Positions 45,539 to 57,789 of a stretch of 64,000 nt of DNA are shown here, piece by piece. A program made the position numbers and the translations under genes. Under the pieces are notes generated by a model. That model saw only the letters and a list, made by a program, of their open reading frames with translations, was not told the DNA's origin and did no database searches. The stretch's first letter is position 1; every line of letters begins with the position of its first letter. Source of the DNA: Pardosa pseudoannulata (lineage: Eukaryota; Arthropoda; Arachnida; Araneae; Lycosidae); NCBI GenBank assembly GCA_032207245.1, contig CM063502.1, positions 132,955,205 to 133,019,204 of the forward strand, in the 5' to 3' direction.

Positions 45539-48500
45539 TTAAATGTATGCATAAAAACCAATATCTTTTAAAAATTTAATAAGATTCAAATGAGGTGGAT
45601 CATGAAGCAATAAACTTAGGGATATGGAATGAGATTTAAAATTATAAACACGATGGCGGTAAAAACTTGGACATTCTGTTAGAATGTGTTTTACTGTCAC
45701 GGGTACTTCACAATGTTTGCAAACAGGGGCAGGTTCCCCGAGCAATAGGTGACGATGGGTGAAGCGAGTATGCCCGATACGAAGACGAGTAAGAATGACG
45801 TCATGCTTCCTGGAGGGTATAGAAGGCCAGAGTGATAGTTCAGGTTTCACTGCATAAAGTTTATTGTTAATTTGTTGGTTCCAAATAGATTGCCATTTTT
45901 TCCTGCTAAATTAACAACATAATTCTTGATATAAGGGTATGGTAAGTGGAAGTGGAGAAGATTGGTAGAGGATCTGGCAGCTTTATCTGCTCGCTCATTT
46001 CCAGCAATACCAACATGCGAGGGAACCCAACAAAACATTAAGGAGTAACCCATCAAAATCTTTCTCTTATGTATGTTTATGAGATGTAAGAGGAGTGGAT
46101 GACTCTGGTGGTTGGGAAACGTTAAAGAAAGTAACAAGCTGAGTGAATCTGTATATATTATAAAATGGTACCCTTGATAATAAACAAACTTTTCAAGAGC
46201 CAGACAAATAGCTATTATTTCAGCTGAAAAAAATGGATACGGAAGGATACAGTTTGTGGCTATAGACATCATCACCTATTATGCAGGCACAACCAACGAA
46301 GCCACTTGACTTGAAGCCGTCAATAAAAACAGGAGTATACGATCTGTAAGTGTCCCTATGATTTAAAAATATTTGCTTGAAAATAGTATTAGCAGTATCA
46401 TTTTTAGTAAAAGCTTTAAAAGGGTTTAAGAGAATAAAATTAGGAATCTCCCAGGATGGATTTGTGTATTCAGCAGAAAAAATCTTCTGATGAATGAGAC
46501 TAAAATCAGCCAAATGTGTCTTTATGCGCAGATGAAAAGGAGGAATGCAAGATGGGCGTGATCTGTACAAACGGATGAGAAATGGACTGATGAAACGATT
46601 ATGAGAAGAATGATTAGCATGCGAAGCTGTTCTAAAATAGTAATGAGGGCATAAAATCTGACGTCGGAAAACCAAAGGCTCGTCGCCACAATTGACATAT
46701 AAGCTTTGAACAGGGGAAGTCCTAAAAGCGCCCGACACGAGGCGGAGGGCCAGATGGTGGACAGTATCAAGCTTCTGCAGTGTTGTTTTGCAGGCAGACC
46801 CGTACACAACACACCCATAATCCAATTTTGAGCGGACAATCGCTCGGTAAATTCTAATTAAGCTTGTACTTGCCGCTCCCCAAGAAGTGTTTGATAGGAC
46901 TTTGATGATATTCAGTGCCCTTAAGCATTTCCCTCGAAGGTTAAGAACGCGAGGAAGAAAAGTTAGCTTCTTGTCAAAAATAATTCCAAGATACTTTACT
47001 TCAGTAGCTATGGGAATAGTCACGTTATGAACCCGAATCTTAGGATTTGGATGGATGCCCCGTTTCCTGCAAAAGTGGACACACTTTGTTTTCTCAGGTG
47101 AGAAACTGAAACCATTGTAATCCGAGCATTTTATTTTGTTGTTGACTGCAATTTGGAGTTTCCTTTCAATAACGGTCATGTCAGAACCTGCGCAGGATAT
47201 GTGTAAGTCATCGACATAGAGACTGCCTTTAACAGTGGAAGCAAATTGATTTAAAATATTGTTAATTGATATTATAAATAAAGTCACACTTAAAACGCTG
47301 CCCTGAGATACACCTTGATCTTGAATAAAAAAACATCAGATAAAATGCTGCCAATGCGGACTTTAAAATTTCTTAAATGTAAAAAGTTTTGTATAAAAAC
47401 TGGGAGATATCCTTTAAAACCAAAGTCATGGAGGTTACGGAGAATACCGTATCTCCAGGTCCGATCGTACGCCTTCTCGATATCAAAAGAAGATTGAAAC
47501 CAAATGGTTTCGCTGAACAAAAGCGTTATGAATTTCCGTCTCCAGGTCAACAATATTATCTATAGTTGACCTGCCAAGCCTGAAATCACTCTGGAGTGCT
47601 GAGAAACAGTTATTTTTTTCCAGTATATGTGTTAGACGGATATTCACTATCTTCTCTAAAAGCCTGCAGAGGCAGTTAGTGAGTGCAGTTGGGCGGTAGC
47701 TAAGCACATCAGTGGGATCTTTGTTCGGTTTTAGGATGGGGATCACAGAGGCGGTATTCCAAGAGGAAGGGAGCGTCTGTTCATTCCAGATTCTATTATA
47801 CAATGCAAGGATATTGTGTAAAGCGTCGTCAGAGAGATGTTTTATCATAATATATGAGATATTATCTGATCCAGGAGAAGTTTTTTTCGTATTTTGCAGG
47901 GCTCGTTTTAATTCAAGTATAGTAAAAGTACTATTATAACTGTGGTGGGTGTCTGTTTTAAAGTTTATTCCTTTTCCTTCAGCAATTTTTTTTTGTGACG
48001 GAGGAAAGAAGGTGAGTAGTTACTGTAATACTAGACTCAAGACTCGAGTTGGTTTTACATGGCCCCTGGATTTTTTCGGCGGCCGAAAACGGACACCCCG
48101 ATGGAGGGCTGGCAAGGTTCAACAGGAGGGGGGCGATGGATGCCACCCCCGCGCCCGCCAGCTGCAGAAAATGACATTTTTTCCCGTGGAGGCGAAAACT
48201 TGACCGATGGGAGGGATTCCCCCCGGGCCTCACGAAAAGGAGTGAAAAGGTTGCCCGGTCGGAGCGACGGGGAACGGATTTCTTCGGAAAGAAGTTGAGA
48301 CCGAGAGAGGTGTTCGTCCGCTCGGCACAGTTTATTTTTTGTCCTCGTCTTTTTTGAGCCCTGTTCGAGTATGAACGGAAGTGTATTTATATTTTATTTT
48401 TAAATCTTCTTAATAATAAATGGTTAATCAAGAGTTTTGTCGCTGCTGTGATTAATTGTTGGCCACATAGGCTTTAAACGAACCCAAGATACCTGCCCCA

Positions 48501-49766
48501 GTAAAAATAGGCGGGCAGGTATAGAACGAGGCGTGCGGACTTCAGAAAGAGCAGCCGGGGACATGCGAGGCTTTTTACAGTTACTGCTGCATGATATATG
48601 AGCAAAGGAAGAGGCAATGACATTCGCTATGTTCTTTACTGATGATATTGTTTGGTTATTGCGCTGAATAATGGGTATCTGAAGGTTAGAATACGCGTCT
48701 GCACACCGTTTAACTTTGTCCCACATACATTTGCTCGAGGTAGAGGCAGAAATGCTGCCAACATAGTTTCTCCATGACTCAGACTGGCTACGTCTCAAAA
48801 TGTACCTAAAAGAAGCTTTAAACTTTTTATAAATCATGAGATTTTCGGTAGTAGGGTACCGCCTGAACTTACACTAAGCTCTCCTTTGCTCTTTCTGAGC
48901 ATTACGACACACGGCTTAGTTTTAAGTCGAAAACAGCCTGAAGATTTTGGAATGGTGGCATCGGCAGCAGCAAGGATGGCTGCAGTTATTAGGTTAACGG
49001 CTTCGTCAATGCTGTTGTTTTGTATCATATCCTCCGTGATGGTAGCTCGATTTCGAAATTTATTCCAATCAGCAGAATTCATAATATAATTTGGCGTTTT
49101 GTAAGTTTTAGTTGCAGAAATTGTAGGCGTTAAATTTATCGGAAAGTGATCACTATTGTATAAATCATTATCAACATAAAAGTTGAAATAAGGGAAGATT
49201 GAAGGGGAACAAAAAGCAAGATCAAGTGTGTGAAAAGTTTTACTTGGAAAATGAAAATGAGTTGGTTGTTTGGTATTAAATATACAAAGACTATGATCTG
49301 AAAGTAATTGCTCCAACTGAATTCCGCGTTGGTTTGAGCTGGTACTACCCCACAAGCTGCTATGACCATTGAAATCACCAAGGATTATATAGGGCTCAGG
49401 TAGCTGACTAATTAAGTTTTTAACTAAGGTTGGAGGTATATTTTCTTTTGGTGGTAAATTAATACTACAAATTGTTATGAGAGAATGGGTATGAATACGG
49501 ACTGCAACAGCTTGAAGGTCGGTTTGGAGGGTAATCTGAGAGGACGGCTAGTCATGGTAGACAAAAAGGGCTACACCATCGGATGCCCTACCGCCATTAA
49601 CGTGATCTTTTCTGTAGCCACTAAAACGCCGAACATTTGAGATTTTTCACTCATCCAGAAGAGTTTCTTGGAGTGCGAAACAAACCGGGTGGAATTTGTT
49701 GACCAAGTCCCTAAGACCAGGCACGTGGGTTTTGAAACCGTGGCAATTCCAAGAAAAGAGGGCCAT
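45539..49766 (-). pseudogene. LINE copy 1 ORF2 pseudogene (endonuclease, RT, RNase H)
   Basis: Begins MALFSWNCHGFKTHV at 49766. Endonuclease signals: the D-H-F-P motif in NSDHFPINL near 49140. Reverse transcriptase at 46850-47850, with the catalytic YVDD in GSLYVDDLHISC. RNase H at 45900-46350 with a TDS (SLSLLL) and a GNERADKAA-type end. A C-terminal CxxC..H..C segment (PVCKHCEVPVTVKHILTEC), ending FYAYI. Interrupted by frameshifts and by the LTR at 47994-48563. Confidence 0.9.
47994..48563 (-). mobile_element. Solo LTR of a retrotransposon
   Basis: A 570-bp GC-rich block absent from the homologous place in LINE copy 2. On the minus strand it starts TGTCCCCGG and ends CCGTCACA, the canonical TG...CA. 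It carries TATAAATA (48384-48391) followed 48 bp later by AATAAA (48331-48336), as expected of an LTR promoter and poly(A) signal. No internal retroviral-type genes or second LTR; no clear target duplication, since the ends flank unlike bases. Superfamily not determined (Gypsy-like is a guess). Confidence 0.7.
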
Positions 49767-49800
49767 TGGGAGCGAAAAGTGAAGAGGAAAGGACTAGAAC

Positions 49801-50610
49801 CTAAGGGACGGAGTGCGGAGACTCCGTCTCAGATCCAGAAGATGACTCAGTAGACATGTCTTCAGGGGAGACATACATTTTTATAGGCTCATCAAAAACA
49901 ACTTCAGGTTCATCATTTTTTAAAAAATTAGACCGTTTCATTTTGGTTTTTATTTTATTTGCAGGAGGTGGTAGCTTCTGACGTAGTGGATGGTTTGGTG
50001 GTAAAGGCTTTAACCGCCTTTTGATATTTTGTTTATTGTTTTTATTAATTTTACAAGAGATATTTGCGTCTTTTTTTATTGTAGGAGAATTTGTATTTTT
50101 TTTTGTAGAGGTATTTCTTTTGTGGTGATTGGGCTAGAAGTAAGTTTTATATTTTTCTCAGATGTAGCTTTGGTGTACTTTTCAATTCTACTGAGGATAG
50201 AGGATTGGGAAATTTCAGTTTGTATAGCTATAGATTTTGCAGTTTTTTGGTTTTAAAGCTGCTGAATAAGATATACTAGGTTTAGGTGTACGAGAGAGTA
50301 CCAATTTTCGGGCCTCGGGATAAGATATGTTATTTTTTATTTTTAAAGTTTGAATTTCTTTCTCCATCCGCGAAGAAGGGCAAGAGCGGGAGAAAGATGG
50401 ATGAGCCCCTTTACAATTTACACATAACGGAGCCTTTTGACAGTTTTCAGAGTCGTGGCCAAATTCTGCGCAACGGGAGTAGGTAATGGCTTCACGACAT
50501 GACAGCTTTGAATGGCCAAACCGTTGGCACTGGAAGCAGCGTAAAAGGTTAGGAATATACGGGTGTACTTTACAACGGAGGTAAGGTGCATTAATATATT
50601 AGCAATGTGT
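49801..50610 (-). pseudogene. LINE copy 1 ORF1 remnant (C-terminal half)
   Basis: Homologous to 54772-55570 of copy 2. It contains the CCHC zinc-knuckle segment (CHDVKPLPT region at about 50420-50560) and ends in the same SVP-stop at 49801. The N-terminal half is deleted: homology jumps from about 50600 to 5'UTR sequence at 50620. A 13-bp direct repeat (AGCAATGTGTTGA at 50601 and 50620) sits at the junction. Confidence 0.85.
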
Positions 50611-51096
50611 TGAGGCCAAAGCAATGTGTTGAAAATCTCCCGTCAAAATGGAAATTCCATACAGATGATTTCCCCTTCGGGAAATCCCCTCAATTACCAG
50701 GATCCTCATTTCTGAGGACACGGGTCTCCACGCACGGCAAACTCGTGGGCAGTTAACAGTTCGCGAGAGGCTATGTTCAGAACAGAACATAGCATCGCGA
50801 GAAAAGCCCTCACCTCCGAAGAGATAACCGCAATGAGGAAAAAAACGAAAGGTTAAAGTAGGAGACAAGAGGAGAGGTTGGTTGGTTGACTGGAGTTTAG
50901 TGGCACTGAGTCCTCGTGGGACATATTGTGCCAAACAAATCGTTAAAGATTTATCTACAATGACCGAAACAAACAGCTATAAAACGATGATAAAAGGAAC
51001 ATATAAATGGATAAAAGGAACAAGCTAAAAATGCAAAAGCAGTGTAGAGGAGATAAATAGAGATCAAAAGTAAAAACCAGCGATGATGTATAAAAT

Positions 51097-54000
51097 TCAG
51101 ATGTGAGAGTAAAAACCGATGTCTTTTAAAAACAGAAATAGATTACGATGAGGTGGATTATTTAAAATATTTTCAATATGAATAGATGAAGAGTTAAAAT
51201 ATTGAACACGATGTTTTTTTAAAAAGGGGACAATCAATGCGAACATGCTTCACGGAGATTGCTGTATTGCAGTGATTGCAAACTGGAGCAGATTCTCCGA
51301 GTAGAAGATGACGGTGGGTAAAACGAGTATGACCAATCCGGAGGCGACTGACAATAACATCAAGTCTTCTAGATGCTAGTGTGTTCCACTTTTCAATATT
51401 CGATTTAATGGTACGCAACTTGTTATCAGTCGTTCCATTCCAAGAATCCTGCCACTTCTTATACAGAAGAGTTTTTATATATTTTTTATATCACAAAAAG
51501 GCAAAGGCGTATCACAGAATTGAGTAGCAGCTTTTGCTTATTTGTCAGCATCCTCATTTTCTTTAATTCCCACATGAGACGGAACCCAGCTGAAAAGAAT
51601 TGTAAAGCCCACAGATCTTAGATTTTCGATGAGGTCGAAGATCTGAAATATTAGAGGATGACTGTCGTACCTCGGAGTAGAAAGAGATTGTAAAACGCTT
51701 TTCGAGTCGGAGTAAAAAATAAAATTGCCGTTCTGACGATGCGACAGTTCTTCCAAGCCTTTAAAAATAGCTAAAATCTCTGTGTAAATAGAGGTCGCAG
51801 AATGCAATCTATAACTATATACATTATTCTCAATAACAAACGCGCAGCCCACAAAATTGCCTTGTTTAGATCCGTCAGTAAAAACAGGTGTAAAAGTAGA
51901 GTGCATTTCTCTATGGTCTTTAAATATTTGGTAATAAATAATATCAGGGGTAGAGCCTTTGTCAAAATTTTTAAAAGGATTAAGAAAGGTAAAATCGGAG
52001 ACATTCCAAGGAGATTTAAAATTGTGAGTTTTTAAAATGCCACAGTTAAACCCAATTTCGGCCAAGGTATTTTCGATCCTCTGATGAAAAGGGAGGATAT
52101 AAGAGGGCCTAGCGGAATACAAACGCATAAGATAGTGATTAAAATAATGGTTATTTACAGGATGATGCGCGATGGATGAAAATTTTAAAAAATAACAAAG
52201 AGAAAGAAATTTTCGTCTTATGGTTAGAGGTTCTTCGTAGCAGTCAACATCCAAGCTTTCCACCGGAGAGGTTCTAAGCGCTCCCGAGCAGAGTGGTGAA
52301 TAAGATTAAGTTTTCCAAGGACAGATTATCTAGCGGAGCCGTAAACCACACAACCGTAATCCAGTTTAGAGCGAATGAGTGCACGATATACTTTCAAAAG
52401 GGATTGTCTATCTGCACCCCATGAGGTACTGGAAAGAACTTTTAGAATATCCAGGGATTTCTCGCATTTTTTCCGCAAGTCCATAACGTGAGGTAAAAAT
52501 GAAAGTTTGCGGTCAAAAGTAATACCCAAAAATTTCACCTGGCTCAAAACACTTATACGGTTCCTTTCGATATAAATTTCAGGGTCTGGTTGGAGACCAC
52601 GCTTTTGGGTAAAATGAACGCAACAAGTTTTGGTATCGGAAATAGTAAAGCCTTTCTCGTTGGACCAGTTTACTATTTTATTGACTGCAGTTTGGAGTTG
52701 CCTAGCTATAAAACGCATATCTGCGCCTTCACAACAAATATGAAGGTCGTCAACATAAAGATTTCCTTTTACGCATGAAGGAATTACTTTTAAAATACCA
52801 ACAATGGCGACATTAAAAAGTGTGACACTGAGGACACTACCTTGTGGCACGCCCTCCTCCTGAATAAAAAGATCTGAAAAAACATTTCCAATCCGGACCT
52901 GAAATTCCCGCAGATGTAAAAAATTTCTGATAAAAATTGGCAGGTTACCCCTTAAGTCAAAATTGTAAAGGTTACGCAATATGCCGTACCTCCACGTACG
53001 GTCATATGCCTTCTCAATATCAATAAAAATAGAAACAAGATGGTGTCTTTTGACAAAAACGTTGCGAATTTTGCTCTCTAAGTCAACTATATTATCCATT
53101 GTATATCTGCCACGGCGAAACCCGCTTTGAAAGGGAGACAATAGGCGATTACTTTCGAGATAGAATACTAGACGAGCATTTACCATTTTTTCCAAGATCT
53201 TGCACAAGCAGTTAGTGAGAGCGATGGGACGGTAGTTTAGTGGATTATTAGGATCTTTTTTAGGTTTCAAGATAGGAATGATGGTGGCCGTTCTTCAGGA
53301 AGATGGAGAGGTTTGTTCTTGCCAAATTCTATTGTATAAGTGAAGCAGGTTATTTAGAGAATCTGGAGAGAGGTTTTTAAGCATGACATAAGAGATATGG
53401 TCAGGGCCGGTAGCTGAATTGTGGGTGCTATGCAAAGCTTCATTTAATTCATATGAGGTGAAAGTGCTATTATAAGGTAACTGAATTTTCGTTTTAAAAT
53501 TTATAGGTTTTCTCTCGGCAGCTAATTTGATTTTATTGAAGGAGGACTGGTATCTATTGCCTGAACAAATATCACTAAAGACTGATCCTATTGTGTTTGC
53601 AATATCTTTTAAGGAAGAAATCGTGTTATTTTTACACTGGAGAATATTTATTTGGTTATTACTGAAATGTCCTGAGGCACGTTTGACCTTATCCCACAAT
53701 TGCTTACTGCTAACAGAGGTAAAAATGCTGCTTATATATTTCTTCCATGATTCCCTTTAGCTATGACGTAAAGTACGCCTAAAAGCAGCTCTAAATTTTT
53801 TATAGTTGGTAAGGTTTTCAGATGTTGGATACCTTTTAAAAATACTCCAGGCCTTCCTCTGGTTTTTTAAAGCAGCCCGACAGTCATCATTCCACCAAGG
53901 TTTACTTTGTTTCCGGGAGTGACCGGAAGATTTTATAATGGACTTTTCGGCAGCAGCTATAATTGTTTCGATCACATTTTGCACTGCCTCGTCAATGGAA

Positions 54001-54737
54001 TATTCCTCCACCATATCTCTTGCGATAACGGCCAGATTCTGGAAATTTTCCCAGTTTGCTTTTTCAATAATGTATCGAGGTACAATAGGATTAGGAGTGG
54101 CGCGGACTGCAGGAGTAAGAATTATTGGGAAATGATCACTATTGCGTAAATCGGAATCGACAGTAAAGTAAAACAAAGGGAGAAGTTGAGGAGAGCAGAT
54201 TGCAAGATCAAGGACATGAGAGGTTTTCGAGGGAAAATGGAAGTAGGTAGCCTGGTTACTATTGAATATGCAGATATTATGGTCTGAAAGCAATTGCTCG
54301 ATTTGTTTTACTCGTCGGTTAAGATAAGAGTTGCCCCACAGAGTGCTATGGCCATTGAAGTCACCAATAATTATGAAGGGTTTGGGAAGCTCTTTTATAG
54401 ATTATTGAGAGATATTTGTGAAATACGACTATTAGGAGTTAAGTAGATGCTGCAAAATGTAATAAGAGTGTGGGTATGGATTCTGACTGCAACTGCTTGA
54501 AGATCCGTTTGAAGAGTAATCTGAGTGGACGGGTAGTCATGGGACACAAAAAGGGCTACTCCACCGGAAGCCCTGCCGCCAATGACATGATCCTTTCTAT
54601 ATGTGGAAAAACTCCGAATTTTAGCGATTTTGCACTCATCGAGAAAAGTTTCCTGGAGTGCAAAACAAACTGGGTGTAACTTATTGATCAGACACGTGGG
54701 TTTTGAAGCCGTGACAGTTCCATGAAAAGAGAGCCAT
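51097..54737 (-). pseudogene. LINE copy 2 ORF2 pseudogene (endonuclease, RT, RNase H)
   Basis: Starts MALFSWNCHGFKTHV 34 bp after the ORF1 stop. Endonuclease 53757-54737 with GDFNGHSTLWG and RNSDHFPIIL. Reverse transcriptase 52326-53270 with NYRPIALTNCLCKILEKM, FIDIEKAYD, GVPQGSVLS and the catalytic YVDD. RNase H 51538-52263 with FTDGSK, TEILAI and YSDSKS, plus the final Asp in ENEDADK. C-terminal CxxC-H-C segment, with the stop at 51097 after a frame shift in a T run near 51220. At least four frame breaks or stops; not functional. Confidence 0.92.
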
Positions 54738-54771
54738 TATGAACCAAAGGGAAAGATTAAAAAACTGGCTT

Positions 54772-56106
54772 CTAAGGGACGGAGTTCGGAGACTCCGTCT
54801 CAGAACCGGATGATGATTCAGCTGACATGTCTTCGGGAGAGACATACATTTTAATAGGCTCATCATCAAAACCTGCTTCATTTTTATTATTTTTCAAAAA
54901 AACAGTATATTTCATTTTTGTTTTTATTTTTATTGCAGGAGGCGGCAGCTTCTGGCGCAGTGGATGGTTTGGTGGTATAGGTTTTAATCGCCTTTTGACA
55001 TTTTGTTTATTGTTTTTAGTAATTTTATGAGCCATATTTGCATCTTTTTTACAGTAGAAGAATTTGTATTGTTTTGCGTAGGTACTTGTTTTGTGGTGCT
55101 TGGGATATTAGTAAGTTTCATGCTTATCTCAGGCGTAGCTTTGTTTTCTTTTTCGATTCTATTGAGAATAGAGAACTGAGAAAATTCAGTTTGTACAGCT
55201 ATAGATTTAACGGTCTTGGGGTTTAAAGCTGTTGAATAGGAGATACCAAGCTTAGGTGTACGTGAGAGTATCAATTTACGAGCCTCGGGATAAGATATGC
55301 TATTTTTTTATTTTTAAAGTTTGAATTTCTTTCTCCATCTGCCAAGAAGGACAAGAGCGGGAGAAAGATGGATGAGCCCCTTTACAATTTATACATAACG
55401 GAGCCTTCTGACAGTTTTCAGAGTCGTGGCCAAATTCTGCGCAACGGGAGTAGGTAATGGCTCCATGACATGACAGCTTTGAATGGCCAAACTGTTGGCA
55501 CTGAAAGCAACGTAAGGGGTTAGGAATATACGGTCGTACTGGACAACGGAGGTAAGCTGCATTAATATATGATGGGAGATTCGGGCTATTGAATGTTAGT
55601 ATTACATGTTTAGTTTTTTTGCATATCTCCACCACGACGAATCGTGATGCGTTTTACGTGTGAGTAACTCCTTGGTCTATAAGATTTTCTAATATTTCAT
55701 CTTCAGACGAGGTAAATAGATCCGATTCTGAGATTACACCTTTTGAATAATTTAAAGTCTTGTGGGGCAACACTATGACTGAGAATGAGCCTAGAGTTGT
55801 ACGGGATATGAGAGTTTTAGCTTGAGATGCGTTAAAAACTTTTATTAACAGGTCTCCAGAATTTAGTTTTTTAACTGATTCTACGTCACCAAGGGAGGAT
55901 TTTATAGCTTTGTGTATGACAAAAGGTGATATTGGCCGAAAACTATCTGCTGTTAATTTTTTCACAATAAAAAACCGTGTGCTGCTATTAACGACGTTGA
56001 CATTTTGTTGCTCTTCAAGAGAGTTTTGAGGGTGGGGGAAATGAAGCCATGATAAAGAAAAGGAAATTCGGACCCCGGCGGCACCACCCACCACGGAGCC
56101 CAACAA
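54772..56106 (-). pseudogene. LINE copy 2 ORF1 (gag-like) pseudogene
   Basis: Encodes a nucleic-acid-binding protein. The N-terminal half (55654-56106) resembles an RRM-type domain. The middle (55300-55635) has three zinc knuckles: CFQCQQFGHSKLSCHG, CAEFGHDSENC and CINCKGAHPSFSRSC. The tail is Lys/Pro- and Ser/Glu-rich and ends SPNSVP-stop at 54772. Frameshifts near 55640, 55285 and 55030 split it into four open pieces. Confidence 0.9.
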
Positions 56107-56638
56107 GGGGATGCAGAAACCTGCACCAGTTCTAGCCGGGATCTATACGATCACAGGTACTTCTGAAGCTGCTACCACCCTTAACGCAACAGTCCAGAGA
56201 GTACACCGATCACTTAGTCCGAGCCGAAAGTCGACCAGCCGATTGATACATGTGGACCAGTATGTACCTCCCGTTTACTCGAAGCAGAGGCCAAAGCAAT
56301 GTGTTGAAAATCTCCCGTCAAAATGGAAATTCCATATAGATGATTTCCCCCACGGGAAATCCCCTCAATTACCAGGATCCTCATTTCCGAGGACACGGAT
56401 CTCCACGCACGACAAACACGTGTGCAGTTAACAGTTCGCGAGAAGCTATGTTCAGAACAGAACATAGCATCACGAGAAAAGCCCTCACCTCCGAAGAGGT
56501 AACCACAACGAGGGGGAAAAAAGGATAAAGTAGGAGACAAGAGGAGAGGAAGCGGAAAAGAGAATCAAGTTCGCTGGGGTACCTCGGGATTGTGACACCC
56601 GTGTTTACCTGAAGTAGGTAAACCCCCTGAGGGGCAAA
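56107..56638 (-). promoter_or_regulatory. LINE copy 2 5'UTR
   Basis: About 530 bp, less AT-rich than its surroundings. Contains a strong hairpin (GCTATGTTC, loop of six, GAACATAGC, 56445-56468) that is also present in copy 1 (50770-50793). Its first 100 bases (56540-56638: CCCCTCAGGGGGTTTAC at the 5' tip) are repeated at 56639-56731, but that second unit belongs to copy 1. Likely to hold the internal promoter, which cannot be pinned down. Confidence 0.65.
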
Positions 56639-56731
56639 AGGAGAGGAAACGGAAAAGAGATCCAAGTTTGCTGGGGTACCTCGGGATTGCGACACCCATG
56701 TTTACTTAAAGAAGGTAAACCCCCTGAGGGG
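56639..56731 (-). mobile_element. Displaced 5' tip of LINE copy 1
   Basis: Continues the copy 1 5'UTR interrupted at 50877 (AGGAGAGG then AAACGGAAAAGAGATCC) and ends with the same CCCCTGAGGGG terminus as copy 2, directly next to the TAAGTTCAACT target duplication. Confidence 0.8.
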
Positions 56732-56742
56732 TAAGTTCAACT

Positions 56743-57741
56743 TAGAGCGGCTGAGTGTCTTATGACTGGGTGGGGGTCTGCGTCAAGATATTCTTGTAAC
56801 AGTATTGTACACTACTATAATGACAAAGTTATATTAAGATCCGCTTCCGACTGGTGCAGGAAATTCTTGTTGTGACATCTTTGTGCACGCTAGCTTCGAA
56901 CCAATTTTTTCTCGCTCCACTTCCCGGTGGTAAAGAGAGGAAAAATGTAAATTTGCGTTACAAAATAACACTAACAATAATAAAATAAATTTGAATATTC
57001 TAGATAAGTATATTGCCCTGACATTTCCATATTTTTCCGATCTGTGGACACCCTGATTACCATTTTTAATAGGCTGCTAACATTACGTTACAGGAGCAAT
57101 CAGCAATCGGAAATAGTATTTTATAGCTGATTCTCAGAAGTTGAAAACTGGTTTCAAGTATAATCTCACCAATACACAAATTCTTTCCCTATTTCAAAAA
57201 ATTTACAAATGGCAAGGTGACTTTTCAAAAGGCAAAATTTTCAAAAAGAATCGGAAATTTACATACAAAAACTTGCGAAAAAAAGGCGGAAATTGGCGGA
57301 GATGCAGAAATCGAATATAAATATCAAAGATGTGGAACTCCACCAAAAAGCGGAAAATTTCCATCCCTGAACATGCTGTAAACATATATCTTTCTTGGGT
57401 ACAAAATTTTAATTTTTAGTAGATTTTCTTTTTTTTTTCCTAATCTTTAGTCTATGGTAAAAAGGAGGGGAAGCATGGCTGAAGCATGAAAATTCTTATA
57501 TATCTCTTTGTATACTTTAACCTGACAAAGTAGGAAGAATACGAATATTCTCTCCAAAATCTAGTATTCAGTGACGTTCGCCTTAAGACGAAATTACTCA
57601 ATGTAGTCTAAACGTGTGAAAACTGCATAAATTTGTAAAGTGGCACGGATTCAGAACAATTTCTGTTAAAAAACCGTTTTTGGTGCAGCTGGGTGCAGAT
57701 ATCGAAAATTGGCGCAGTTTCGCTCAGCCGCAACGTCCCTG
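56743..57741. other. Intergenic, transposon-end remnants
   Basis: 57354-57369 (GAAAATTTCCATCCCTG) and 57660-57741 (GGCGCAGTTTCG ... AACGTCCCTG) each end in the CCCTG terminus seen at 18636, so both look like right ends of hAT-like elements. The left ends were not found. Nothing gene-like. Confidence 0.45.
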
Positions 57742-57789
57742 AATGTACCACCGGCCGAATCGAGCAAATTTACCTGTGGAATTTTTTGA

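Larger units (their letters stand above)
45350..50877 (-). mobile_element. RNase H-bearing LINE, copy 1 (older, host of copy 2)
   Basis: Non-LTR retrotransposon of the I/Jockey type. 3' end at 45350; ORF2 remnant 45539-49766; ORF1 remnant 49801-50610; part of the 5'UTR 50620-50877, with the remainder displaced to 56639-56731. The whole is bracketed by TAAGTTCAACT at 45339-45349 and 56732-56742, an 11-bp target duplication. The element is broken by frameshifts, a 700-bp ORF1 deletion, a solo LTR in ORF2 and insertion of copy 2 in its 5'UTR. Confidence 0.88.
50878..56638 (-). mobile_element. RNase H-bearing LINE, copy 2 (nested in copy 1)
   Basis: Full-length but inactive. From 5' to 3' on the minus strand: 5'UTR 56107-56638, ORF1 54772-56106, ORF2 51097-54737, 3'UTR 50878-51096. 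AGGAGAGG occurs at both borders (50870-50877 and 56639-56646) as target duplication. The sequence right of its 5' end (56639-56731) continues the copy 1 5'UTR that stops at 50877. The two copies are clearly different subfamily members by protein divergence, so this is not a recent tandem duplication. Confidence 0.88.

Noticed and set aside
48059..48298. Plus-strand open frames in a GC-rich block
   Set aside because: The block is a solo LTR inserted in a LINE; the frames are a product of base composition.
49668..50256. Plus-strand open frames near LINE copy 1
   Set aside because: Antisense shadows of LINE ORF1/ORF2.
45350..56731. Tandem duplication or dimeric insertion of one LINE
   Set aside because: The two copies are too diverged for a recent duplication, and the inner target duplication with 5'UTR continuity supports nesting.
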